From contig JAVIAB010000051.1 of assembly GCA_032433765.1 (NCBI GenBank), positions 53,057,328 through 53,121,327 of the forward strand: DNA of 64,000 bases. The letters are read 5' to 3'. A program made the translations under genes and the position numbers. This DNA comes from Megaustenia siamemsis. Lineage: Eukaryota > Mollusca > Gastropoda > Stylommatophora > Ariophantidae. Shown here piece after piece: positions 20,438 to 31,879 of this stretch; position 1 is the stretch's first letter; every line of letters begins with the position of its first letter. Under the pieces are notes generated by a model. It was not told where the DNA came from. It made no database searches and saw only the letters and a program-made list of their open reading frames with translations.

Positions 20438-21717
20438 TATCTATAAACGATGACCATCTTTATCTATAAACGATGACCATCTTTATCTATAAACGATGAC
20501 CATCTTCATCTATAAACGATGACCATCTTTATCTATAAACGATGACCATCTTCATTTATAAACGATGACCATCTTTATCTATAAACGATGACAATCTTTA
20601 TCTATAAACGATGATCATCTTTATCTATAAACGATGATCATCTTCATTTATAAACGATGACCATCTTCATCTATAAACGATGACCATCTTTATCTATAAA
20701 CGATGACCATCTTTATCTATAAACGATGACCATCTTTATCTATAAACGATGACCATCTTCATCTATAAACGATGATCATCTTTATCTATAAACGATGACC
20801 ATCTTCATCTATAAACGATGAACATCTTTATCTATAAACGATGATCATCTTTATCTATAAACGATGACCATCTTTATCTATAAACTATGACCATCTTCAT
20901 CTATAAACGATGACCATTTTCATCTATAAACGATGACCATCTTTATCTATAAAATATGATCATCTTTATCTATAAACGATGACCATCTTCATCTATAAAC
21001 GATGACCATCTTCATCTATCAACGATGATCATCTTTATCTATAAACGATGACCATCTTTATCTATAAACGATGACCATCTTCATCTATAAACGATGACCA
21101 TCTTTATCTATAAACGATGACCATCTTCATCTCTAAACGATGATTATCTTCATCAATAAACGATGACCATCTTCATCTATAAACGATGACCATCTTCATC
21201 TATAAACGATGACCATCTTCATCTATAAACGATGACTATCTTCAACTATAAACGATGACAATCTTCATCTATAAACGATAACCATCTTCATTTATAAACG
21301 ATGACCATCTTCATTTATAAACGATGACCATCTTCATCTATAAACGATGACCATCTTCATCTATAAACGATGACCATCTTCAACTATAAACGATGACCAT
21401 CTTCATCAATAAACGATGACCATCTTCATCTATAAACGATGACAATCTTCATCTATAAACGATAACCATCTTCATTTATAAACGATGACCATCTTCATCT
21501 ATAAACGATGACCATCTTTATCTATAAACGATGACCATCTTTATCTATAAACGATGACCATCTTCATCAATAAACGATGACCATCTTCATCTATAAACAA
21601 TGACCATCTTCATCTATAAACAATGACCATCTTTATCTATAAACGATGACCATATTCATTTATAAAAGATGACCATCTTCATCTATAAACGATGACCATC
21701 TTTATCTATAAACGATG
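20438..21717. repeat. 23-bp minisatellite, about 55 units
   Basis: Units are catctttatctataaacgat plus gac. A T-to-C change (catcttcatc) alternates along the array and dominates the right half. A block with the rare variants gacaatcttc and gataacc recurs 184 bp apart (about 21256 and 21440), equal to 8 units, so segmental duplication has happened within the array. Confidence 0.95.
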
Positions 21718-22888
21718 CAAATTTTTCAATAATATAACTACAAACTAACTTTTAGACGAAAGCAAACAACTGTGCATTAATCGGTTTTTGTTTTTAAGGT
21801 AAAGGTTGTCCTATAACATATAATGTTCAATGGGAGTGAGTGTTCAAAGCTACCGTCCTAGACCACAATACTTATTAGTGGTTAGCAATACAATGAATTG
21901 ATGTATTCATTCCTAAATTGTATATCTTCTCTAAGCGCATAAACAGAAAGAAAAAGACTAATTCAAATGACAAAATTATAAAACAACGAAGAGGTGATAG
22001 CAGTGATCAGTTATGACGAAGTTGAATGTTTCCCTTCACCATATCATCAAATGTTGCCGAACATCTTTTACGTTTCATTTACTACATAATTAGTCATAGA
22101 AATAGTCATAAATATATCGTGCTGGGCCACGAGTAAAACTAGAAAAATAAACGTCACATTTTTGGAGCCAGTTAAACTAACAGGGAAACAAGACAAAGCA
22201 CTACGGCCGTACAAATCTTTGCGTTGAACAAGGTGCATATCATGTTTATTTGTTATTTCTTGGCCTGTTTCTGTTGAGGGCTTCTAGCCGAAACATTAAA
22301 TTGTGTCTTGTTTCCCTTTTAGTTTAGCTACCCAAAACAATTCATCGTTTATAATAAACCATAACTTGATGTGTGTTCACTGTACTGTAGGTGGGTATTT
22401 GACTAGCGAGGCTCGATAATGGAAAAGGGAAAAATAAGGGGGAAATTTGTTGGAAGTGCTGCGGGTTGTGTGTGTATATGTGTGAGATTTATGGGCAGAA
22501 GGAGATGAGATAGATATGCCGAGATAGATAGAGAGAGAGAGGAGAGAGAGGGGGGGGGGGAAGTGAAATGGGAGTAGCAATCAGCGATGTATGTGTGAGA
22601 GAAATAGTGAGGGGAATAGGAAAGAGATTGGAAGGAAGATTGGTACAAGAAGATGTCGCCATAAGTCTTCACCCTGACTGTGAAGGAAATGTAATCTAGA
22701 GCTGAATGTGTTGCTGCTATATGTGCTCGTATATAAACTATGGCCACACCCTAATGGGAAACTCTTCTGCCATTTTGACCCTGAAAAGACCTTGGAAATA
22801 GTGTTCCCTATTATTCTAACTAAACTTGTATGTCAGTTAATATGACTACTTCATCACAAAATTAACCACCTGGGATTTTTTTAATACT

Positions 22889-22890
<2 letters not shown>
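21718..22890. other. Spacer; contains an inverted repeat and a GA/G-rich tract
   Basis: No coding signal. A 23-bp inverted repeat with one mismatch lies at 22173-22195 and 22304-22326. A GAGA and G-run tract is at about 22517-22560. Confidence 0.5.
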
Positions 22891-22921
<31 letters not shown>

Positions 22922-22935
22922 GGGGGGGGGGGGGG
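22891..22935. repeat. T30 followed by G15 homopolymers
   Basis: Thirty T residues directly abut fifteen G residues. Confidence 0.95.
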
Positions 22936-23544
22936 TGTTGATGTCTGATAGAGCTAAATCCGGAGAGTAGTGTGGATATTAAAAAAAAAAACTGTGTTTC
23001 AAATCGATGGTTGTTAGCTGCATGAACCGAGCTTTGTGAGAAAGTGAGTTCTCTGAAGGCAGAGGAAGTTTTTGAGCGTTAGCTATTCCCCCTTTTCTGG
23101 CCCCCAGACTGTCTTAGCTTAGTAAGAGCATATCCACGGCACTGTCCATTAACCTCATTGCCGAAATGCAGATAATCTATCAAATAGAACACCGCTGGCA
23201 TCTCAAAATAAAACAAGTCAGCTGTTCTGTTGTTCTGAAGATTTGTGTGCTCTCATGTCAACCACAGCGTAGGTTTAGGAGAAAAAAACAGGACATACGC
23301 ACATACGAATACTGACCATTCGACCAGCTATCTTATTTCATGATAATCCTATCCTACAATCATGAACATGACAACGAGTCAATTTCGCTAGATCAAATTA
23401 CTTTGAACGCTGAAGAGGAAGAACAAGGACAAGAAGAAGTGCTCTCGCCTTGACAGGTGTTCAGGTATTTTTTCCACAACAATTTAGAATTTAAAATTCT
23501 GGATCATTACGTTTCACTTCCTTGTCTGTTTCTGTAGCTATTTT
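22936..23544. other. Spacer, no gene recognised
   Basis: No repeat family or conserved frame was matched. Confidence 0.4.
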
Positions 23545-23835
23545 CTCTGTAACATCAAGAATTGTGTCTCCACACTGGTCTTAGATTTTTCCTGTAACAT
23601 CAAGAATTGCGTCTCCACACTGGTCTTAGATTTCTCCTGTAACATTAAGAATTGTGTCTCCACACTGGTCTTAGATTTCTCCTGTAACATTAAGAATTGT
23701 GTCTCCACACTGGTCTTAGATTTTTCCTGTAACATTAAGAATTGTGTCTCCACACTGGTCTTAAACTTCTGTAACATCAAGAATTGTGTCTCCACACTGG
23801 TCTTAAAATTTTCCTGTAACATCAAGAATTGTGTC
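23545..23835. repeat. 45-bp minisatellite, about 6.5 units
   Basis: Unit blocks are tgtaacatcaagaattgtgt, ctccacactggtcttagatt and tctcc. One unit is 3 bp or so shorter near 23765. On the minus strand it stays open as a 15-residue repeat (QFLMLQEKSKTSVET) within a 107-codon frame; no homology is recognised. Confidence 0.95.
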
Positions 23836-24175
23836 CTAGCACGGGTCTCAGACCCCTCCATTGTCCTGACAAATTGTCAGAGCTGTAGATCAGTTCAACA
23901 GAGCATGCTGTCCCATGCGCCAAGTGTGAGCAGCTGTTGAGGATGTAAATGCTTGCTTCACACGTTCAGTGCAACTAGGGGGAAGTTTGAACGTCCATAA
24001 TTGCAACTCTTACGTGATGCTCTTTCACAGTCAGGGTAAAGATGTATGGTCAGCCCCCGCCTCCCCACCCCCATAGAGGGATAGTGTATTGAGATTAAGA
24101 ATTGTGGATGAGAGAGGTAGTGTACGAGATGGGCAAATGTTACAGTGAATCTGGATGATTTGATATTAAAGGATA
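23836..24175. other. Spacer, no gene
   Basis: Nothing recognised apart from a C-rich block near 24053-24072. Confidence 0.5.
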
Positions 24176-24188
24176 ATACAAGGAATGG

Positions 24189-24443
24189 GAGCCGCGGTAG
24201 CTCAGTGGTTAGTGAACTGGACTACCACGGACAAGGGGTAGGGTTCGATCCCAACCGACAGGCTTCCGGGTTCACCCAGCCTTAAATGGGTACCGGATTT
24301 TTTTCTGGGAAAGTAAAGCAGCACGGGCGTAATACTGACCACATTATCCCAAAAATCATGTGCAGAAGGTCTGTCAAATTTATGGTCACTAACACCATAT
24401 TTCCCTATACGCCACTTGGCGTGACGGGTTTTAAAAAAAAAAA
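24189..24443 (+). mobile_element. SINE family A (tRNA-derived), full length, with 13-bp TSD
   Basis: A tRNA-like head has an A box (tagctcagtggttagtg) and a B box (gggttcgatccc). A conserved body follows (aaatgggtaccggattttt, gggaaagtaaagc, ggtcactaacaccatatttc, acgccacttggcgtgac). It ends here in an A tract. The 13-bp direct repeat atacaaggaatgg lies at 24176-24188 and 24444-24456, proving retroposition. The head is a Pol III promoter and is not intact enough to call a tRNA gene. Confidence 0.92.
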
Positions 24444-24541
24444 ATACAAGGAATGGATTAAAATGATAGGACAGGAAAAAGGATTCAGGGAGGTCCGATT
24501 GTTATTGACGAACGAGAGAGAGGGAGAGGTGAAGGAAGAGA

Positions 24542-24762
24542 AAGAGTAAGACGGTGGGAGAGGAGAGAAAGAGTAAGACGGTGGGAGAGGAGAGAAAGAG
24601 TAAGACTGTGGGAGAGGAGAGAAAGAGTAAGACGGTGGGAGAGGAGAGAAAGAGTAAGACGGTGGGAGAGGAGAGAAAGAGTAAGACGGTGGGAGAGGAG
24701 AGAAAGAGTAAGACGGTGGGAGAGGAGAGAAAGAGTAAGACGGTGGGAGAGGAGAGAGAGTG
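24542..24762. repeat. 27-bp minisatellite, 8 units
   Basis: Units are gaaagagtaagacggtggga plus gaggaga. Unit length is 9 codons, so both strands stay open (KSKTVGEER on +). No protein homology. Confidence 0.95.
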
Positions 24763-24769
24763 ACTGAAG

Positions 24770-26059
24770 TTCAATATTTGGTCCTGGCTTTTTATAATTG
24801 TTCTTTTAATTATTCTGTCGGTTGGTGTGTGTGTGTTTCCGAGTTCAGTTTCAACAACTCCGGTTCATGTCTTCTGCGTGTTATGTAGAGTCAGACCTGA
24901 CTGATACAAATGGTTCCTGGACAATGGGATTACAGACAAGAAAAGATTGTTGAAAACACAGTGAACAGATAAAGAAAGATATAAGGATATTGAGGTCAAG
25001 ACAAGAGGAAAGTTATGTACCAACATCCCAGAGAAATAAACAGAGCTTCTTGGTCTTGTAACATTCTGTAACAACTGGAAAATCGAGGGGGAAAATATAA
25101 TGAAGGAGAACAGAATGACTCGATATTAAACAACTCAATGGAGTAGCAAGGTAGAAGGTCAAGACAGATAAAGAACTGACTAATCATTTTGAAAGAAAGA
25201 AATTTATGGAGGAAATAATTCACCAACGTCAACAGACGTGATTATTAATGATGATGATGATGATGACGATGACGACGACGATGAAGATGATAATGATGAT
25301 GATAATGGTGGTGGTGATGATGATGATGATGATGATGTCAGACTATTATCAATATATTCCTGGAAGTATTGGCTGAAAAAAAAACACGAAACCAAAAATT
25401 GCATAGTGAACTAAATGGGAGACGACTGTCCTTAAAATGTTTAATTGGCGACTATACCTGCATCCGTCTGTCCTTGAATGTATAAATAGAAAAGGAAAAC
25501 TCCCCGGAGATAGCGTATTTCTCCGTAACACCAAAACAAATACATAACAACTTTGAGAAGACTTACGCAATCAGACTGTGAAATAATACTGAGCGTTCTT
25601 TACATTTGCTTGATATGTTTATTTACATGCGATCTCCAAAAATCACTGAGCTATCCTGTCGTGTTTACTTTCCGTCTAACTAGACAAAGTCGGTTTCCAT
25701 TCTCAAGTATGATGACGTTTTGTCAAAATTGTTCTTTTTTCATGAACTGGCAGGAAGTTCCCCCTATCCTCCCCACTTTTAAAGGAGTAACAACATTGTC
25801 ACATACAAAATTCGAAGTATAAACGAAACAATACATTTTTATTCCATCATCGGTCATTAAGTACGTTTGCAGGGCAACTTTTGTTATAATTTATTACTGG
25901 TGTTCTTCATATTTTTTAAGTGTTAAGGAAGAAAAAAATGCTGATGGAAATGCACTGGCCACATCATCGCAAGTTAATAAATATAGATATTTATAATAAA
26001 AAGGTAATGGTAATCACTAAGTTTGTGATAAATGTCATTCTTAGGCACAAACAAAAACA
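24770..26059. other. Spacer with a (GAT)n/(GAC)n tract
   Basis: A trinucleotide-rich tract occupies about 25236-25336. Short frames at 24865-25822 show no motif; the Ser-rich ones are the complement of the GAT tract. Confidence 0.5.
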
Positions 26060-26350
26060 CTTCTTCATTTCTTATTCACTTCCTCCTATAGCTTTGGAGT
26101 GTCGAGGGAAATGCAAAGTTCTGGTTCTCGTCATTCTGGTAGTTTCGACCATTGCAAATTGATGTTGTGTTTCTTTGACATTGCCGGCCCATCCTACTCT
26201 GGGTCTACCTCTTGCTCTTCTCCTCTTTTAATATATTCTTTGTATACTAAGAAATTTCACGACAATCTTTTTAGATTGACAAACAATTTTATTTGTTGTT
26301 TCTTTATGTGGTTTAGGATTGGTTCAATGTCCACTTTGTTCTCTTACGAC
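26060..26350 (-). mobile_element. LINE ORF2 C-terminal fragment, minus strand
   Basis: The minus strand reads PILNHIKKQQIKLF, then RARGRPRVGWAGN, then a terminal WSKLPE stretch with stops. It resembles the end of LINE family 4. The 3' end carries a short GAA/AAG-rich tail near 26065. Confidence 0.6.
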
Positions 26351-26902
26351 ATCATTTCTAAAAAAACAAAAAACTACAAAAACTTTCAACAAACAAGAGA
26401 AAATTGTAGTTAATTATTGCAATTAACTGTTACATTAGTTCAACGGATACTTAAAAGAATACAACTAATTAAATCAGTATTGAATTAAACTTAAAAATAA
26501 ATGAAGAGAAAATCAAACCAACTCAAAAATAGGATTTGCTAGAACTTATTAACCCAACTTGTCAAGTTCATCTAGATCAATAGTTCATACCCCTGCCTCA
26601 TCAACAATTTAAATTATTTAAGACAAAACAAATTAACTGGAATTATGTGCATATATTAAAAGGTAGTCAGGGGCTGCGAGTGTACAACTGCAAGATTGAA
26701 TATTGATGCATTTAAAACGGTGTTACAATGATTATGGTGAATGCTGCACTCTGGACAAACTCATAGGTGCCATGCCCGTTAGCGGTTTGGAATAGACCTA
26801 TACTCGTATGTGTTATCATACCCTCTTCCTATGTACAGCCGAAGACGGCAACCTTAATAAGTTCAAAGAAAGTATTTCTAAGCTCAAAGCTAGTGAGATC
26901 AC
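26351..26902. other. AT-rich spacer, no gene
   Basis: No motif or shared repeat was found. Confidence 0.5.
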
Positions 26903-26903
26903 T

Positions 26904-26934
<31 letters not shown>

Positions 26935-27530
26935 AGTACCGGGCATACTGGCGTAGGTGTCATGTCTCTCCACAACTTTCGATCTCGACAGTTCTTTATC
27001 ATTTCTGTTGTTGACCTTCTGCCTAGCCATTCTCTTAAGCTGTCTGGTATCTTTTCTTTTTGTTTCCCTCTATCTCTTCGTCCCTCAATTTTTTTCCAGT
27101 TGTTACAATATATCCCAGTTGTTCTCTTCTTATTACATGGCCAAAAAATGATGATTGTTTCTTCCTAATATTGGAAATTAGCTCTCTTTTTGCTGTGACC
27201 TCTTTCAGAACATTTACATTACTCTTCTTAGATGTCCATTGTATTCTCAACATTATTCTGTAAAACCACATTTCTACAGACTCCAGTGAATTATTGTCTG
27301 TTGTCCTATTGTCCATGATTCACATCCATATGTTAAGACTGACTCATCATAACATTTAAGAACTCTTTTTCTTGTCTCTGTTGTAAAAAATGGATTGCAT
27401 AGTATCTTCCTCACGTTTTGGAAAGCTGCTTTTGCCTGAGCCATTCTGAATCTCACCTCTTTTGTACATCTTCCGTCCGAGGTTAACAAAGTTACTAAAT
27501 ATTTAAATTCATTTACCTGTTTTAATATTG
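26903..27530 (-). mobile_element. LINE family 2, 3' portion, minus strand
   Basis: The (ATC)n tail is at 26903-26935. Reading the minus strand from 27530: VNEFKYLVTLLTSDGRCTKE, the RT-distal YLG region; then YGCESWTIGQQT; then MWFYRIMLRIQW; then KKQSSFFGHVIRREQLGYIV. Frames at 27489-27274 and 27316-27035 overlap with one frameshift. The element is cut at 27532 by an (AT)n tract. Copies are at 35588, 36615, 41535 and 42236. The RT catalytic motifs lie upstream and are missing. Confidence 0.82.

Positions 27531-27531
<1 letters not shown>

Positions 27532-27564
<33 letters not shown>
27532..27564. repeat. (AT)n microsatellite
   Basis: About 16 AT units at the 5' boundary of the antisense LINE. 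Confidence 0.95.
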
Positions 27565-27567
<3 letters not shown>

Positions 27568-27719
27568 AATATATTTTATGTTCTACTTCATTTCCGGTCA
27601 CTGACAATCTAATGTGGATCAGTTCTTACAAAAATAGGTGACTGCATAGTCTGTTGAGAATAAATGCAATGCATGGTAATCAATGCATTCTATGCTCTTT
27701 TCTGTCCCCTAATTTAGAC

Positions 27720-28382
27720 AAAGATAATACTCAAAACCCACAAGTGGGTATCAAAGTTGAAGGAATATACCTGGAGACGGCTCAGAGCTACAACTACCTT
27801 GGACGTGCTATGACTAGTGATGGAAAAATGTATCACTGAAATATTCAAAGGAATTCGAATGGCACAAAAGTAATTTTAATGTCATGAAAAATATAGTAAC
27901 ACCAAAACAAATATAAACAGGGCTAAAACTAAGATTAGCAGCATATTATATTTTCATCATTCTTGTATGGTGCAGAAACATGGACATTAGACAAGAAAAC
28001 AGAACAAAAAACTGAAGCCTTTGAAATGTGGATTTATAGAAGAATATGAAGAATTGGATGGAAAGAAAAGAAAACAAATTATGAAGTCTTAAAAGAACTA
28101 AAAATGAAAAGAGAACTACTAAACACAATTCAAACAAGACAAATAAGATGTTTGGAACATGTTAAAAGACACAACAGCTTACTAAAAGTAAACTTGGTAG
28201 GGAAAGTACAAGGTAAAAGAGGCAATGGCAGACCAAGACTAAAATGGACGAGTAACATCAAAAGATGGACAAGACAGCCTATGACAACCTGCATTATCAA
28301 AACAAGATACAGGACAGAATGGCACTCCATGGTATCCAAATTTCGATGCGGAGACGATACTCAGTGATGATAATTATAATGG

Positions 28383-28425
<43 letters not shown>
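27720..28425 (+). mobile_element. LINE family 1, 3' portion
   Basis: It is collinear with 60300-60957. It begins after the RT core with VGIKVEGIYLETAQSYNYLG (frame 27654-27839). A shifted frame follows with a GAETWTLDKKT-like motif near 27970. Last comes 28104-28367 (MKRELLNTIQTRQI, HVKRHNSLLKVNLVGKVQGK, GNGRPRLKWTSNIKRW). The tail is a long (GAT)n at about 28376-28424. Frameshifts and stops make it defective. Confidence 0.85.
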
Positions 28426-28427
<2 letters not shown>

Positions 28428-29049
28428 GACATTTAAGTCGAAACGTTGTTGTGCAGTCTTGTCGTTTACTCATATCTGCAGGCTTCTATGTCTTTGCTAT
28501 TATTTTTTTTTCTTTTAACAATTTGAGAAAAGAAGACGTTAATGACTCTCGTAACGCTCCGGCTGTACATACGACCTAAGCTTTCTGTCATTCATATTTG
28601 GTTTTTACTTGTTCTACATTCATTCCGAGCTATATCAGTCTTGAAGAAGATAGGGTCGTCAATTACGGTCACATCTTGTGTTTTCATTAAGAAAAGGTAA
28701 CGAGTGTCAAATAATTTATGATGATGGCAACGATGATGCAGAAGATGTTGATGATGATGATGATGATGGTGATGACGCATACAATTATGATGATGCTAGT
28801 GATGATATAGATGATGATAATGATGATGATTATGATACTGTTGATGATGAGGATGATGATGAGGATGATGATGATGATGGTGTTAATGATAATTATGAGA
28901 CATTAACGATGAAAATGACGATGCTGATGAAACAAATGCTACGATATGATGCGACCTTTTAACCTTTATATCCAAGAAGGTGAACGATGAGTTGCAATGA
29001 TTTCTATCTCTTGAAATTTCAAGAATCTACTGAAAAACAACTGCATAAA
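28426..29049. other. Spacer with a GAT-rich low-complexity tract
   Basis: The tract at about 28719-28930 is mostly GAT, with GAC and GAG. The Asp-rich 94-codon frame it encodes is compositional. Confidence 0.6.
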
Positions 29050-29385
29050 TAAAGTGTGTCAGATGCATGACAGGAAACAGCCTGAGAGATAAAATCAGAA
29101 ATAAAGAGTTACGAAAAAGACTAGAAACAGAACCAGCCATCGCATACATAAAACTACAACAGATAAAGTGGTTCGGGAGTGTGATAAGACATAAAGAACT
29201 CAATCTAATATATCGAGTTACCGACAAACGATATGTGAACACAGGACAAAGAAAAGGGTGGATAAACGGAATAAAAGAAACACTCGAACGTATAACATCA
29301 GAAGAGGCCAATAGAAGAGAAAGAAACAGCGTACTATATCTCCTCTCGACGCTGAAAGGCAAATAACGAAAGAAAAAAAACTGAA
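29050..29385 (+). mobile_element. LINE family 4, 3' end
   Basis: A 99-codon frame at 29067-29366 reads MTGNSLRDKIRNKELRKRLE, then LQQIKWFGSVIRHKELN, then RRERNSVLYLLSTLKGK and a stop. It aligns with 18870-19210 and 53340-53640. A short A-rich tail follows. The GH-R motif is altered to GSVIR. Confidence 0.8.
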
Positions 29386-29434
29386 GAAATTGAAGTTTAT
29401 CTTAACTAAAAATTAATACAGTGCTAAGTGTTCT

Positions 29435-29698
29435 GTGGGAACTGCGATAGCTCAGTGGTTAGTGAACTGGACTACAAAAGACAAGAGTTAGGGTTCGATC
29501 CCCAACCGACGGATTTTGGTCCACCCAGCCTTTAATGGGTACTGCATTTTTTTCTGGGAAAGTAAAGCGGCACGAGCGTAATACCGACCACATTACCCCA
29601 AAAATCATGTGCCGAAGGTCTCTAAAATGTGTGGTCACTAACACCATATTCCCTATACGCCACTTGGTGTGACGGGGATACTTTCCTTTTTTGTTTTG
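29435..29698 (+). mobile_element. SINE family A, full length
   Basis: The head (gatagctcagtggttagtg and gggttcgatcccc) and the body match the copy at 24189. The 3' end is ggggatactttcctttttt, a T-rich tail. A 9-bp imperfect direct repeat, aagtgttct/aagtgctct, lies at 29426-29434 and 29699-29707. Confidence 0.88.
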
Positions 29699-29707
29699 AA
29701 GTGCTCT

Positions 29708-30659
29708 ATATCTATATTCTAAATCAGCAGACTGCGGGAAATCGCCCAAAAATTCAAAACTATACACATGAAAATGTCCAATGAACAGAGGAGTGAAACA
29801 AACAGCTAATATGTTGCCTAAGTGCGATCTCTTTCCTAATATTTTAATATTGTCTTGGGGGGTGGTGGGTTAATGTAATTTCCCGTCTCTACGATCCATG
29901 GTGGTAAAATGAGGTTTTAAAAAATCAAATCTTTTTGTCAGATGGAGAAATGAAAGCTCTAAAACATCAAATTTGCCGGATGAGAATCCTTACCAAAAAA
30001 AATACATCCGTCGACTGCTAGAAAATTGTTATTATATTTTTTTTTGGTGTCCATAGCACATTTCCTAATCTGGGCAGTTTACTTTATATTCCAATAAAAA
30101 TCAAATTATGGATGTGCTTGTTTGCGCAGAAATTAAATTGTTTATCTAGAAATGAATGATGAGTGAGATTGTGGTTTAGTTATTGCTTGTAATGTGTTTG
30201 TTTAATTATTTCAAGAGAAACAGCCAAATCAATTCATTGGTGAGCTACGGACACTTAAAGCCTCATGTTCGTAATTTGTTTTCATTTCCCACTGTTGTTT
30301 CACTTGGGAATTTTAGTTTTCACATGTGTATATAGGTGGTTTTGAGGTTTTGTATACAATGTTAAGAGTGAAAGCAGTCCATTGTGTGTGAACAACCAGC
30401 TAACTCGTACGACAAGAAGAGAGTGAGGGTGGCATGACAAGAATTACAAGAAGGTAGTCATGGAAAAGACATGCTGAGAATTCCAAGAAAACTTTCAACT
30501 CAGAAAATGTTGATAATTTTGTGCTTGGTTTTATTATGCTATTTTGTTTCTGTTTTCCGTAATTGTAGATACACTGAGAATACAAAGACAAAAGTGGTCA
30601 ATCAAGTCATCAAAAAATAAATTGGTGCAGAGCTGAGGATGGGGAAAATAAAATGTAAA
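29708..30659. other. AT-rich spacer, no gene
   Basis: No motif-bearing frame or family match was seen. Confidence 0.5.
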
Positions 30660-31135
30660 ATGTGGCTGACGGTGTTGAGAATAAACTGTGGTAGAGCTGA
30701 CGGTGGGAAGAATAAACTTTGGTAGAGCTGACAGTGGTGAGAATAAACTGTGGTAGATCTGACGGTGGTGAGAATAAACTGTGGTAGAGCTGACGGTGGG
30801 GAGAATAAACTGTGGTAGAGCTGACGGTGTAGAGAATAAACTGTGGTAGAGCTGACGGTGGGGAGAATAAACTGTGGTAGAGCTGACAGTGGGGAGAATA
30901 AACTGTGGTAGAGCTGACGGTGTAGAGAATAAACTGTGGTAGATCTGACGGTGGAGAGAATAAACTGTGGTAGAGCTGACGGTGGTGAGAATAAACTGTG
31001 GTAGAGCAGATGTTTAGGAGAATAAACTGTGGTAGAGCAGACGGTGGGGAGAATAAACTGTGGTAGAGCTGACGGTGGTGAGAATAAACTGTGGTAGAGC
31101 TGACGGTGGGGAGAATAAACTGTGGTAGAGCAGAT
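30660..31135. repeat. 30-bp minisatellite, about 16 units
   Basis: Units are gagaataaactgtggtagag, then ctgacggtgg. Variants: gtgtag for gtgggg, agatct for agagct, and cagatgtttag. The 10-codon period leaves several frames open on the minus strand (for example PQFILPTVSS), which I read as artefact. Confidence 0.95.
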
Positions 31136-31879
31136 AGTCCTGCATGTATGCAACCGAAGAGTAAGTGAGCATCGAACAAAATGAACAAGAAATAAATGTC
31201 AAATATTAGAAAGCAATCACATATCTAGGATTTGTTCACATTAAACTATCTAAGACTAAGAGAGTTCACTAACATTCCTCTTTTTCTTCCTCTTTATGTC
31301 CTTTTTTGTAATTTTACAAATCAATGTAATTATTTGTAAAACACTTCACTGGGGTTCACAAAACCTCCGAAGATTTCTTTATCTTATAGCTTTCTTAGAA
31401 ACCCAGAACCTGCCTTGAGCAGAACTCTACAGGCTGCAAGACTAGAGAATGTGCTCTAATTTTTATGGAGATTTATGGGTAAGAATCATTATCTTGAAAA
31501 GACCTGAATTTCTTAAACGTGTTGCCGAAGTTTATAGTATATGGATTTCTGTCTAAATAGAACAGTTTGTCATTATTCTGAGAAAATTGTAGATTGTGTC
31601 ATTTAGACGAAAATGCGGATGAGATATCTTCTAATTATTTCCAAAAGTGATACTGGTGATTGGTTTCATTTTTATAAAAGACTGAGTCGTTTGTTTATTT
31701 TCAGATTGTACTGAGTAAGTATCAGATGGCACATTACCAACGATTTTTTTTAGTACCCTGGTTCGTTACAGAACTAATTTTAAGCTTTTATCTTTAACAG
31801 TGGCAGAATTACAATTGCCCCCCGTGGACCCCTGTATTTGGAAAATGCTGCAAAGACAGGTTTATTTGTTTTTGTTTTT
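31136..31879. other. AT-rich spacer, no gene
   Basis: Nothing recognised. The sequence around 31793-31810 begins cagtggcag, but no matching terminal repeat was found. Confidence 0.45.

Noticed and set aside
24187..24262. Functional tRNA gene
   Set aside because: A and B boxes are present, but the sequence cannot form a standard cloverleaf and is the head of a dispersed SINE with TSDs.
27060..27263. Forward ORFs over 26767-27263 and 41570-41866
   Set aside because: They are antisense to LINE ORF2 coding; their similarity to each other just reflects two copies of the same LINE.
28678..28962. Acidic Asp-rich protein gene
   Set aside because: It is a translated GAT/GAC low-complexity tract with no supporting motif.
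30602..31202. 180-190-codon minus-strand ORFs with Pro/Phe/Ser repeats
   Set aside because: Artefacts of a 30-bp tandem array; all three minus frames are open over most of it.
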